Assembly (NCBI RefSeq): GCF_900496995.4
Contig: NC_044007.1
Location: 19,735,742 to 19,799,741, forward strand
Direction: 5' to 3'
Source: Aquila chrysaetos chrysaetos
Lineage: Eukaryota > Chordata > Aves > Accipitriformes > Accipitridae
Length of the DNA stretch: 64,000 nt
Shown: piece after piece, positions 1 through 13,055 of the stretch
How the letters are laid out: each line of letters opens with the position of its first letter
Numbering within the stretch: position 1 is the stretch's first letter
Notes under the pieces: generated by a model
What the model was told of the DNA's origin: nothing
The model's database searches: none
The model's input: only the letters and a program-made list of their open reading frames with translations
Made by a program: the position numbers and the translations under genes

Positions 1-1559
1 ATGGTTTATTGTTCAATTAAGAGGCAAATAGGCAGAGAAGTACCAGGAGCTAATATTGTTTAATTTCCTGTTGTGCATGACTGCTGAGGGTGAGAAAAAT
101 ATTGTTTACAATAAAGATACTCTTATAAACTACATTACAAGGTCATAGTATATTTGCATCAATGAATTTCATGTTAATGCTATATTACACTAGATATTGG
201 CTGATCCAGCAGCAATGTCATCCAACATCATCCCAACACTTTGCTTATGCACTGTGATAAGATTTGAGGCCCAAACTCCCGATGTTCCAAATGTAATTGA
301 CATCATCTGTTTCACAGGTTCATGTTGTGTTGTGCTTCAAAGATGCTTTGATCTAGATGCAGATGCTCAGTTAACGGGACACCAGCTGTGTTCTTCTCCT
401 GCATCTTCTATCAGTAGCACATTTCAATAAGCACCCCAGCATGCAGAAAACTTGGATGTGATGTAACAAGCAGATGAATGTGACTCAGGTAATAAAGGAC
501 TTTGTAGAGTGCACTTCCTGTCAAGAAACCAAGTGAAATGGTGAAACTCTGTGCAGATTAGGTAGATCTAAATCAGATCTTCAGAAGTGCTATTTTAGGA
601 TTATTTCTGCTAATGTGTAACGTGGTTTTGGTATTGAAAGAAAAAAGGCACTTTTGGACCTGAATAGGCAAACAAACAAATAAATAAAAGCGTATTTATT
701 TATTTATCATTTTATTTGGGACTAGCGTTCTTGGCAGCCTTGCATCAGTCCAGTTGTGGTTGCACTTAATTAGGATTGCTACTGCAGCACAGTTTCGAGG
801 TTAGTTTTATCCAAAAGGGATCTAGATTGCATGGTCCAAAATTTCCAGGATGCAAACCTGGATGCAGAAAGTTAATTTCTTGGTTATCCCCATTTACTGC
901 CATCTGGTTCACACCATGGAGTGATCTCGGAAAGGGCAAAATTGGTTTCTTTTGGATCTGTAGCACATCTGTGCTACAGGAGCTCCTATGATGTGCTTGA
1001 ACTGCTAGTGGGCATTCAGTCCATGGGACCAGACTAGAACTAGTCCAAAGGAAGCTCTCATGCAATATGAACATCAGGTCCTCAGGAGCTCCTGTCACAG
1101 AGCTTAATAACGTAGACACAGAGTCAGTTCAGTGCATTATAGCTAGACTGATTCCCGAGCCAAATAAGGCTGCTTGGTGCCACATGTGAAGGAACAAAAA
1201 TGTCTGGAAAAAAATTGTAAATGCAAGGAGTCTTTCCTCAGAGTAACTTGGTCTATTTTAATAAATTCTCTAGAGCTCATGCCGCAGGATGTCAAATTAA
1301 GCCTGCAGCTGAAATAGTATAAGACTGCGTGTAGCTACTCCCGAGTATATGTACAGTCTCCAGCAAATGCATATTTAATCTCTGGAGTGGGAGATTTAAA
1401 ATCCCCCTTGCTGGCCTGTTTCAGTGTTTTGTCAAATTAAAAATTATGCTCCAAAATAGCTTGCTTAGAGCATTTCTGATGCAAATGAGGATAATTTTTG
1501 TTGTGTTCAGCACCCTCTGATCCTAGGCCCCCATAGACTGGGATCAGATCCCTATAGAT

Positions 1560-1930
1560 AGGAAGATAATTACCTTGTCATCTTTCAATCTAACTTTTTC
1601 TACATCAAATCTCAAATCCTTCAACCTCTCTTTATGGGTCCCTGGTTTTTAAGCTCTTGTCATTGCTAACAATCTACTTGAGGTTCTTGGTTTGTCTACA
1701 TCATTCTTAAAGCTCAGCATCCAAAGCAGACACAGTGTTTTAGCTGAGGCATTCCTAATGCCACTGAGACACTGAAGGTTACTCACTAGGAAGATGCTTT
1801 TCAATGAATTTTGTATTATATTATGTTGTTTCTTCTAGAATGTAGTTCCTTGGCTGACTGATGAGGACATCATTCCTGACAGTGTCAAAAACCCTTCTGA
1901 ATTTCAGATATAAATGTAGCTCTTTTTGTT
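1560..1930 (-). mobile_element. Probable ancient CR1/L3-like relic, antisense
   Basis: Several plus-strand pieces resemble reverse-complemented CR1-type elements in the expected order: TCAACCTCTCTTTATGGGTC, a CTCAGCATCCAAAGCAGACACAG segment like the CR1 'aggagcccagcactggacac', GTTCCTTGGCTGACTGATGA, and CAGTGTCAAAAACCCTTCTG leading into a TTTCAGATATAAAT segment. Similarity is weak and interrupted, so the boundaries are only indicative. Confidence 0.4.
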
Positions 1931-4900
1931 TCTCATTATTGACTTTTAACAAAAACATTTTGGCTCCTGTTTTGTTAGCTGTCTAGATCTATAATTTCCA
2001 GTGCCAGACTCTAAAAGGAAGCCACTTTTAGAGCCCAGTCTATAGCATAACCTTAATACCTGCCTCCCAATGATGATAAATTAGTCTTGCAAAAGACTCA
2101 GAATTGAAAAGCACTCCACAAGTACCAGGCATTGATGATAAAAATTACCAAGTCCTCCATTACCCTGCTATTTACTGTGACTGAAGCAGGTGCACCTGAT
2201 CATATGGATTTATTTTTAATCTTTCCTGGCTGAAACAGCTGGAATCTCTGAGGAGCACAGCCACTGTTTAAGAGACATCTTCCCCCAACTTTGTTTACTA
2301 TGAAAAGCTAAACTTCTGATGGGTGAAAACAAATCCTAATTCAAAGCCTAGATACTTATGGGGCTCTTTAGTTCTTCCTCTCTAGCTTGACAGAGTCTTC
2401 AAGCTGCTAATACTTAAATATTTTGCAAATTAGGCCCTGAGTATCTCGTTTTCCACAGGAAAACATTCAATTTTAATTATTCAGCTGAACATGAAAGTGT
2501 GTCTAGCTCTAAGCAACCAGACAGTCTGCAGCTCTGATTAGCCACCCAAGCATAAACATTTTGCAGCTTTGATTACTCACCCAGTTAGGAAGAGTTTCTA
2601 GTTCTAATACAGAAAGATGATATTTGCAGTAAAATTAAGACAAAACTTTGATTTGAAAATGACAGAGATGAAGGCTTATTTCCTCTTCTCAAGAGACCTG
2701 ATGTGCTCAGGCACATTTGATGCTACATCATGGAGAATTAAATATATTGGCTCTATTGTAGCTTTTGCTACAATAGGGCCAATTTGCTGTAGGAGATTCA
2801 TCTGTTGAGGTTGAATTTGTTATAAACAACCTCACCATAATTCTAAAAGTTCTAGAAATGACACCAGAAATTCTAGCTGGCATTCAGTGCTGCTGAGACC
2901 TGCCTCCATTAAAGGTCTTCAAAATTTCAGTTTTAGTTAAAGGGATTTTTGTTTCAAATACATGTTGGACTCCGCCTATCGAACACAGGCTTCTGCTCTT
3001 ATGTGGATCTGGGATCTGATCTCTTGAGCTCCATGACTGCTCAGGGACAGTTTGGGATCCCTCATGTCACCTTGCATTTCCTTGGCAAACACTGTTAATG
3101 CGGCGGGTACCTTCCCTGCTTTGTACTAGTCACCTCTCTACGGTACCCTTCTCTTCTACCTACAGCGAAATACAACATGCCTTCTTGTTCAGGGAGTTCA
3201 GTGTCTCCCCTTTGGATCAGTGAGGCTGTCTTTTTTGAATCTGCACTTTCATCCAAGATGAGGCTATTAAGGGGATGATAAATTGAGGACAATGCAGGTC
3301 ATAATTATATTTAACTAAATACCGTGATATTATATGGTTAAAAAGCATTTTACTCTAGGATAAAAAGGGGATAAAGTATAAGATAAAGAAAATTGTAATC
3401 ATGAAAAAAGGAAAGGGCAAGAAAGTAAACAAATAAATAACTGATAAATAGCTAGACATTGAGGATGAAATCTTGAGCCTGTTGACATTAATTGTCAGAA
3501 TACTACTTTAAACACTGCCTTCATTAAGAAAAAGGTTGTTACACCTGTCTAGTTGCTATCACTCCTAAACAGCACTGTTACAAGTAGGGTAGTTCCGTCT
3601 ATTAAATTGTAAGATTTGGCTTTGACCTGAACCATTCTTTCAAATTATTTGATGTTTCCTGTAGTCAAATCATTCCTTGCTTTCTATTGAGAGTTTTCTG
3701 CATCTAGAAGGAAGTGTGGCAATCTTGTTGAATGTCATCTTCAGCCTACCTAAATTACAGGTGAACAACTTCTCATCTGTACCCTTATTTCACTGATCTT
3801 TAAATCATAGCAGAGCTTTCTGAACACATGTGGAGAGGTGATGAGAACTTCAGGCAGGACTTTTACCTCCAGCCACAGAAATGCATGGAAAATCTGGCCT
3901 TTGTACCAAACAAAGAGGTTGGTTCAAGTCTCAAGAAAGTACATTAACTGCTTCAAAAAATAGTTTTAAACTTAAAGCAATCTTCAGTTTGCTCTGAATC
4001 TTCAGATATGCTATGAATTTAGGGAAGACTCACTTTTCCTAAGTGACTGGCCCTAGAGTTTTGAGCATAAATATCAACTTGTCATCTAGAAAATACATGA
4101 AACAATCTGCTGAAGAAACATAATCAATTGTTGTTGGCAACAGTTTCATGAGATTTATGATTCCTTTGAACATGTCATATGGTATGCCTTCAACAGCCGT
4201 GGAATCAAGATCATGTTGTCACACTCTTTTATGATGAACTTAATTTGTTCTTAAGCCAGTGCCAGTTGCAGTTATCAAACCCAGCATCTTCCCAGCTTCT
4301 GAAAGTTGATCTGATTTACAAAGAAACAAAATCAGCCCGAATCTCCTTCAGCAGAACCACACATTATTAGTATCTCACAGAAGTGAGCTGTCACTCATTC
4401 ACAGTGGATAGTTTGGCTCTCTATAGTAAGATGTTTCCTCTTGTTTCTTATGTACTTAGAGGGTTATCAAATTGATTGACAATGCTGACATTTAACAGTA
4501 TTATCACTGGCATCTTAATTTTCACCCAGTGAAAAGAAGGGTATGTGTTTGCACTTTGAAGCTGCTGGTTCTTTCTGTCTGAAAAATCAGATAAACACTG
4601 ATGGCTTTATAATTAAGGAATGTGTTCCTCAAAACTAGAAGAGTCAAGGCTTATTTTTTCCTCTATAAAAACCTCATGTGTCAGAGAGAAATTGAGATGT
4701 GTCTGGGACTCCTTGTTAGCTCTCCACATTACCAGCAGGGTATGCTCCTCTACCACTGGTGCTTATGTAGTTGACAGCTTCCATCATCTCCTCTAATTTT
4801 AAATTGATTAACCTGAAGAAATCTTTTACAATTTCCAGAAGTCAGTCCTTCTTCATGAAGTTCTGTTGGGCCTGCTTGAACCTCTCGGCTTCTCCATCCT

Positions 4901-7900
4901 GGGATATAGCAGGGAAATGTGTGCAGCTCCACATGCCAGGCCCTGAGTCCACTAGAAACACGCAAGTGAGTCCCAGGACATCCCATCTGAGTCTCCATCA
5001 GGAGTATGGTCCACACCATTAGACTATGTCTTCTCTGGTAGCATAGCTTCTCTGAGACCCTCCTTGCTGGAAGGCAAGCCTCATAGCCAGATGGCACTTC
5101 AGTGTCTCTGCTGCATGGCTCCATATACTGGAACAAGCTCATCACCTGTAGATGACTGTAAATCACCACAGCTGGGAAAAGTTCAAGTGCCTTGAGAGGA
5201 GGGGATAGGCAAGAAAGATGAACTGAGTGAATTTCATGCATAATATGTAGGACTTAATATAGCTTTATTGCATCCTCAGGGCTTGCAGTACCAGAAGGTG
5301 ACTGTTTCAAATGAATGATATACTCTTTATATTCATCATCTGTCTTTTTCATTATATTTAAAAGCAAAATACTTACTTAGCAAAGCACTAGCATTAACTT
5401 ACAGGACTGAGCAACTCACAGGTCCTTACCCACAACAGCTTTCAGTGAGCATTGAAACTGTCACATAGAATCAGATCTGAAATAAAACACTTTTTCCTCA
5501 ATTTAACCATGAGGTGTAATTAGCATACAAAGTGTAGTGTGAAGCATGCAATATGCCCTTCCTCAGTATTATCACAACACACCGAATTACTTACTGCAAG
5601 TACTCGATGGCTTCCCCATTCATGTAGTCTTTATTTTATTACTCACTGGGACTTATTCTCTAGTAGTGTGTAATGCTTTTAGGTCCTGAGGCTAAAACCA
5701 CCTACTACCAGGTTTAATGCTCACTCCCTAGCTACATCCATTTAGTTGTCTGGGAGAATTCACCACTGCACTGCACTTGAAGGCAAGTACAGGATCTGAT
5801 GTGCAGACCGTAATAACAACTCTAAATTTTCAATTTATTTTGATATTTTACATTTTTGAGATACTAAAATGTGTTACTTGAAGAAAGCAACTTCTGAACT
5901 ATCCAGATGTTTTGCTCAGAGCGCATCTGCTGTTTGTCTGCTGTGAAAGAACCTGTAACAGAAACAGCCTGTGTCTAATCAAGGGTGCTCCTTGACCAGT
6001 CCTCATGCCGAGCTACTAAAGAAGCAGTGGCAACTGAAGGGAGGGAAAGGGAGCTGGAAGCGGTGCATGTTGTGATGAACTCTGGTAACTTTAAGGCCTT
6101 GGGGATCTAGGTCCAGAGACTCTTGTTTCCTCAGAGTAAGTTTAGAAGTTGTGAACCATGTTCTTGATATAAAATTCAGATTAAAAAATATTTCTTATCA
6201 AGCTTTATCCTCTGATTTCATGTGGCTTTATTAAAGGAGACAGTGTAGTGCAACCTTGTTGTTTCCCTTGCTCCAACCCTTTGCATTTCTGAAACTACTC
6301 ATCCTGAAAGGCAAATGCTATGCTACACAAACCTTTTACTGCTTTCTTTCATTTCTACTACCAGCTGGATCAACCGTAGGAATAATTGCTCTATGCATAA
6401 GTAATTAATACTGTATCTTTCAACCAAGTTCTGAAACTCAGAAAATCTCAAACCGATTTTTTATCTATTTCTATTTATTGATGGAATTGATGGTAACAGA
6501 TGTAGAAGCAGCAGGTGATTTTGCCTTGTCCTTCCATTCCTGATCAGTAAAACATCCCTCTAATTTTCACTTAATTTCAATTTATTTTCAATTAATTTCC
6601 TCAAATGAGGGACTATGAAAAATGACATTCTGAAGATTGTAGCAATGATGGATTAGGTTGGTACAGCTCCTAGTCATGCTGGCATGGAATGATTCATGTA
6701 ACGTTCTCTCTTCATGTCACAAAAATTAGGTTTTAAATCCCTTAGTCATTCTGTGAAAGATGATACAGTAACACACCACTTTGACCTTTACAGTGGTTTA
6801 TAATTTAATGAGAGAGAAAATTCCCCCCTCTCCCCCACAATACTTGTTTCTCTTTTACAGACTTGCTACCTCGGGAAAATAAGCAGCAGGGGTAGCTGTA
6901 CTGTTGATCAGCACTTCTATTACTCCTTTCCCAAAAGAGCTTTGTGAACTTTAAGTACTCAAACCTCATAAAGACACAGTCCCTCTTAATGCAAAGCACC
7001 TGTTGATTAACCATATGCTTTGCAATTCATACCTAGGAAACAACAAATAAACAACTCAAGAAAATAAAAACCCAGGACATACATAAATAAATACTCTATA
7101 CAGCCTCTTTAAGTATTGGAAACCTTCCTGAAAATGAATGTACAAACTGGGAGAAATTTTCTGTTGGACATTATCCAAAGGCACTAAGAAGACTGAAAAC
7201 TTTAACTGCAAGAAGAATTTGCGTGCAAATACAACTGCCTCATCTGACGTCAGGAAAATCCTCTGAGAAGTTAATTTCTTCAGTATCTTTGCACAGACGG
7301 GGCTCCCCTGCTTCTCCCTCCCCAGGGACCTGCGGTGATGCCTCGGAGGCAGACCCTACCCTGCGGTGTGGGGCCAAGGGTCGCGGGCAGCCCACCCGCC
7401 ACAACCCTCCTTGTCCAAGTTGGGGTCGAGGGTTGATGCAGCAAGCTGCCTATGTGTCTGGTCATGAATGTGTTGTGTGCCTTCACCACGGGCACAGCCT
7501 CAGCCTCTGTCTGCCTGTGCTGTGGCAATAAGTGCAGTCAAGACCAGGAGCTGCTCAGAAACTGCAATAACCGGAATATAAACCAGCAGAGAGATAAGTG
7601 GCACTCATGGGAATAAACATTCAAAGACATTTTTTGCATGGAAGTTCCCATAAAGACTCAGTGGTTCTTGCGGCCATAGTGGGAGAGAGCACACATCATG
7701 GGATAATGCCCCTGCAATGGCCTTACTGATGCCAAAATCAAATAGGCAATATCTCTCATGAAAATGAGGCACATGATTTACCAGAGGCATGTACCTGCCA
7801 AGTGTGCAAGCCTTGTACAAAGTCAGTCTCTTAAAACAGCAGCTTCACAAAGGAATGATGTTCTGGAGAGGAGACACTTGGCTTGTGGGGGCTTGTACTA

Positions 7901-10900
7901 GTTTTCATGTGCTCTAAGAGTTTTGCTATTTTATCTCAGTGAACTAAGGAAACCAACTGAAGCCAGAAATCAAACTCCAAATCCCTCCCAGCCCCAAACC
8001 ATCAAATGGGATTTGCAGCTTGAACAGCACAGTTAGGGGATAATAAATGGCCTAGAGCAAAAGGGAAAGGATGCATCAGATCGCATCCTTTGGAGCAAAA
8101 AAAAAAATTTAAAAAAATCCTTCTGACAACAGACTAGAAAAAAAACCTTCGCTCAGAAGTCTGGAGATTGAATCCCTGCTGCAGAACTCAGAGGTTACCT
8201 GTTATTCATTTCTGTCACAGATGTCAATCTATGTGAATTAAACCTACTGTTAATAAACATAGGTTTTAGTGGTTAGCCTTACAATATATACATTATCAAT
8301 TTGCATTTAGCTGCCTCGCTGATGGCAGCTCTCCTACATATCCAGTCTGTTCACTTGGGCTTACTGAGGGATATCACTTCAAAGAGTGACTTTTGAGTAC
8401 TGAAATAGAAGGAATTAAAAGAACTTATTTCCCATATGAGATATTTTTCAATGCAGTCTTTTATTCCCCACTGTGTATCTAACACGTTCATGCAGACTTG
8501 CTGCTTCTGGCACAGTCTTAGAAATTAGATTTCTGAAATACTCACAGAAGTCCAGCTTTTTCGCTAAAACCATAATCGGAAAAATCTGACTTCTGACAGC
8601 TCTCATTAAGTGGGAAGAGAGAATTCATCCCAGTGCCTTCTCTTACTGTGATAGTTGTCCCCAGAATGAGATTAGTGTTTAGGACTAAGATCCCATCAGG
8701 CTCAAAAAGTCTGCAATATCTTATTACTGGGGTAAGAGCAGAAAATAACCCCCTACTCCGGATTTAGTCTTAACATTTTAACAAAAGACAGAGTTTATCT
8801 ATTGTTTGCTATAGGCGCCTGACGACTGGTGCTACCATTTCTGGTAGCATCACAACTCCTCTTTTATTGAGGTACGCTGCAGCGTGCTCATGGCAACCAG
8901 GATGGGGGAGTGGGAGGAAGGGGGACACGTTCTCTGCAAAGGTGCTGTCTCTGTGTAGTCGGAGGTGATGCCCCCCTGTGCAGTGAGGTGTCTCAGGCAG
9001 AGATCACAGTCTCGAGAGCTGATAAGCATGGCCAGGGTGGAGTTGTGCTCTGGTTTCTCGGCAGAAAACAGGACACCAGTGGAAGGCTTTTTGTGCTGGA
9101 GGCAGTAACTGGAGTTCTGAGCTTGACCTACAGGGTGCAAAGGGAAGGGGATTCATCTCACCGAAATGAGAGTGCTTATATATACTTTCTTATTTAAAAA
9201 GAAATTTCTAATTCTTTAGCCAATGCTGTTCTGCAAAGCTTTTAAGCACATAGAGGTCACCAAGGATACGCTTGCGTTTGATCAGTTTGGTGGTAGGAAC
9301 AATTTTGATAGCACTTCAGCACAAAGTTGGAATCTTTGAGAAAGGCACTTACAAAGCTGTAATTAGTTACTGGCATAATCAAATGACATTTACCCCTTCT
9401 ATAGTATTTTTTTAACCAAGTTAAGTTGGTCGTCTTTGTATTGTACTGCTCGTTTCTCTTGTCCTTTTATTAGCTTGTGGTGAACAGCACAATCTGCAAA
9501 CTGTATAAAACACTTATTCTATGAAAAATATAATTCCATATTATAGTAAAGTTTATTTGCTTCTTCCTGTTTATAATAGCAGAATGATATTTTTTTATGG
9601 AGAAGTAATATCTCTTATTAGTCCATCTACTATCATTCAAGAAAGCAGACAAGGTTTCCAGTACATGAGTCCAATTTCAGATCTGGATGTGAAGGACCAA
9701 ACTGTGGGCAGAGAACAACTGCTATGTGTTTAACTTCATTATGGAGATTGGGTAGAAAGGTGAATTACAACCTTTGGAGAAGAGGAGTCATAAATAAAAG
9801 ATAGTAAAGTCATTTAGTTCCCATGAAGTAGAGTGGCTGTGCCTATGCTAACACTCAAACTAGACAACCATCTGCTTGCTAGCTTCAGATCCAACAGGCA
9901 CCGCATGTCCGTACTGTATGAATTCTCTTACGCTCGCAAAGAGGGTGGCAACACCCAAAGTGTTTATTGGGAACATTGCCAGGCCAGGCTAACTCTCGCC
10001 CTTTCCCTGCAAGAGTGTTACATGCCATGGGGCTAGATGTGCTCCAGAGACTGTACAACAGCTTAACAGTGTTGATGGTGGCAGAACAGTGCCTGTGCCG
10101 AGCTGCCACTTAATTCACTACCATTCACTATATGCTATTAACACCTGCAGAACAGTTTTCCTTAACACCAAATTATTTAATTTAAGAAGTCAAAATAAGA
10201 AGTCACCTATTGAACTTCAGTCTGACGCTCCATAATGTCATATCACTGGGGAAATCAAACTAGAGTTTGTAATTTAGAAAAATACAATCTTACTATCTGA
10301 GCTCACTCCATACTGCCTTATGGTTTTTAGTACATCAGACACAGCAGTCTCTTTCAAGCATCTTGTCTCATCCTATTTTAGTGTAACAGCAACAGCTTTT
10401 GAAGTTTCTTTGATGTGCAACTTGTTACTAGACATGACCTCTAAAAAATTAGACTAACCCATTCTCACTGCAGTAGAGACATTGCCATCTGCCTTTTCCA
10501 CATGTCCATTGTATCCTCTCACAGTGTTGCTCGTTCTTTTAATTGTTGTTCTGCATAAACAGCGTAAGCTCCAGTATTACATTTTAAAATTTCATGTTTA
10601 CATTATAAAGACTCAATTTTTGAAGAGGCTTCTACACAACAGAGCTGTCTTTTCCCATTTCATTTCTAAACATGCTTTTTATGTGCTGAATAACTCACTG
10701 ACCTTTTGTAATTACTTCTCATTGTCCTCCTGAATATGTATGCCCAAACACAGTACAGACTGCCTTTCAAGAAACCATAAATCTTTCCATAATTTTCTTC
10801 TAAATGTGCTTTGCTGTATTTCAAATATAAATCTGTAGCATATGAGACTGATCTGTTATCCTGAACTGCTGCCTGTAGTTCCTCCAGACACTGGGAGCTG

Positions 10901-13019
10901 TCTCATGTTATTATTTATTTTCTTTCCTATAGTTATTGTCCAGAACTTGAAAGAAAAACCTGTTTGTGAACAAAAGTGATTTGTTTCATTGTTACAGGAC
11001 CTCTTTCTGCTGTGGAGCTGGCAGGTGACCTGCATCATTACATTCTGAAATTGATATAAACTCAGGGTATGCCCATCATAGACAGGGAGATCTCTCGCCT
11101 CACAAATGATCCTTGTTGGATGGATGGCACTTATTTTAGACTCTATTTGTTTTCTGTACTTTTTTTATTGGAAGCTATAAGTCAAATGAAGATTTGGGGT
11201 GAAAATCTCTTATTATGATCATATTTTTTATGATTCCTTTTTTGGATATATCCAAGCTATAGGATATAAATGGTTGTTAACAGTAAGAAGGAGCATTCAC
11301 CTACCTTACACTCAATAGACATTTATAATATGAGATTGTTATTATTTTCCATGGTTTCTTGCATTCTGTCTGTTTGCCCCATGCTTTGGCCTTGGCAGAC
11401 CGAGATCTGTTTTCCTCTGCCCGTTTGGATCTGAAACGTGCAGAGCAGAAATCTCTCGCTGTCTGATGGAATACCATGCACTAGGGGTACAGATCTGTCA
11501 GCACAGATCCCGCACTGCTTTCCCTTAACTTTTCCCTGTTGAAATCAAGCACTGAAAGAGACTCCAAATGCCAGCAAAAGCCTGAGAGCTCTCTGGGCAG
11601 GGGAAGACTGAGTTCTGCACGAAAGAGAAAAGCTCCATCAGGCAGGTTTAATCTGTGTAGGTCAGTGCTGCCTTGGTGCATTTCTGCAGAGTGTTTGGTG
11701 TTGTATTACATCACAATATTGCTTTTGGAAACAACGTCCAATGGTGAGCGTAAGGACATGTATTTCGGGTGGGGGGGCAGAACTCAGTGAGGTGTAGGCT
11801 AAGACCTGGGCCCCCATGTGGCTGAAGGATGCCGAGGCCCTCGGGACCCCGTCTGGGGCTGGTGCCCTGCCCCACACCGCTGGGCACTCCCTCCCCATCA
11901 GCAGCCCAGCACCCTCGGCTGAGACCGGGACATCCTCGCATGACTGTGCTGTCACCGGGTGATGACCACAACGGACAAGTTTGAAGCTTCAACAGGTATC
12001 AGGGGCTTTGCTGGATCAACGTTCACAGGGGAATTGCCTCCAAAGGTCCACATATTTAATTATCCTATTAAATTTACATTATCTGATGTAAAATTTTGCA
12101 AGAAAATACTGAATTTCCAAAAGGGTTCATTTTTACAGTGCTTTGATTTCCTTCTAGTTCAGTACAACAGAAATTGGCTACTGATCGGGCTGCTTATTGC
12201 AATTTTAGATTTAATCCAATTTTGCTATGAATTATTAACCACTAACTTTGCTGGACGCCTACCTAGAAATTGTCTTCCTCTCGTGAAGAAAGATTCCACA
12301 TGATTTCACATCAGGTTAATCAAAACAGTTTAAATTTTGAATGTAGGTGCTTCATGAAGTAAACTTCTAAATAAGCTACAAATCAAAAAGTTGTTTTTCT
12401 TGTCTTTATTACACTTCGTAACTAAACTTGCCCAAACTCTTCCTTTATTGTTTTAACCAATGACTATATGACTTTAATCAATGACTTTATGACTTATAAC
12501 TAATCATTCTCTGTTGATTCTGGTGTCTATTTACCTGGTAAGTTATTAAATCCTTGTTAACAGCTATGATTATTAAAGAAGCATACCATAAACTAGAAGA
12601 TTTTTAATGCTCTGTTTCCTCCTATATAGAAAAAATTGTTACATTTCTACCAGAAGCGAGACTGTGTCTGTATCTTCTGTTTCTTCCCTTTCGTTATATC
12701 TAAATGTCTTTGTGATAATTTCACAGTTTATTGCTAAAAAAAAAATAGAGTAATATTTAATTACTTTTATACTAAATGTTTAAATGAATTGATTTTGCCG
12801 CTGAATAACTAATGGTGTGTCTGAGAATTAAATGTGCTCTTGCTCTTTCCCTGTGGTCTTCTTGCAGTCTTGAGAAGGATTTGTTCTCCATTTCCCCATC
12901 CAAAATTATCTGAAAATCCTTGGGTTTTACCATGGTAGTTACACGTCCACAGGCATCCAGTAATAACGCAGTAGTCTGATTTGAGAGGAAGATATGGTTT
13001 CATATTAAGCTGTAGTAGA

Positions 13020-13055
13020 TATACATATATATTTGTATGTGTATGTATATATGAA
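13020..13055. repeat. (TA/TG)n simple repeat
   Basis: Alternating TATACATATATAT and TGTATGTGTATGTATATATG form a short imperfect AT/GT microsatellite. A similar short patch occurs near 40180-40203 in the TRHR intron. Confidence 0.7.

Noticed and set aside
2746..2783. Calling the 17-bp hairpin a microRNA gene
   Set aside because: The stem is shorter than usual for a precursor and the flanks do not extend the pairing, so it is kept only as a structural observation.
11959..12303. 114-codon plus-strand frame with a hydrophobic segment
   Set aside because: The frame has no recognisable domain. The hydrophobic run is what AT-rich sequence tends to encode. No splice or homology support is visible.
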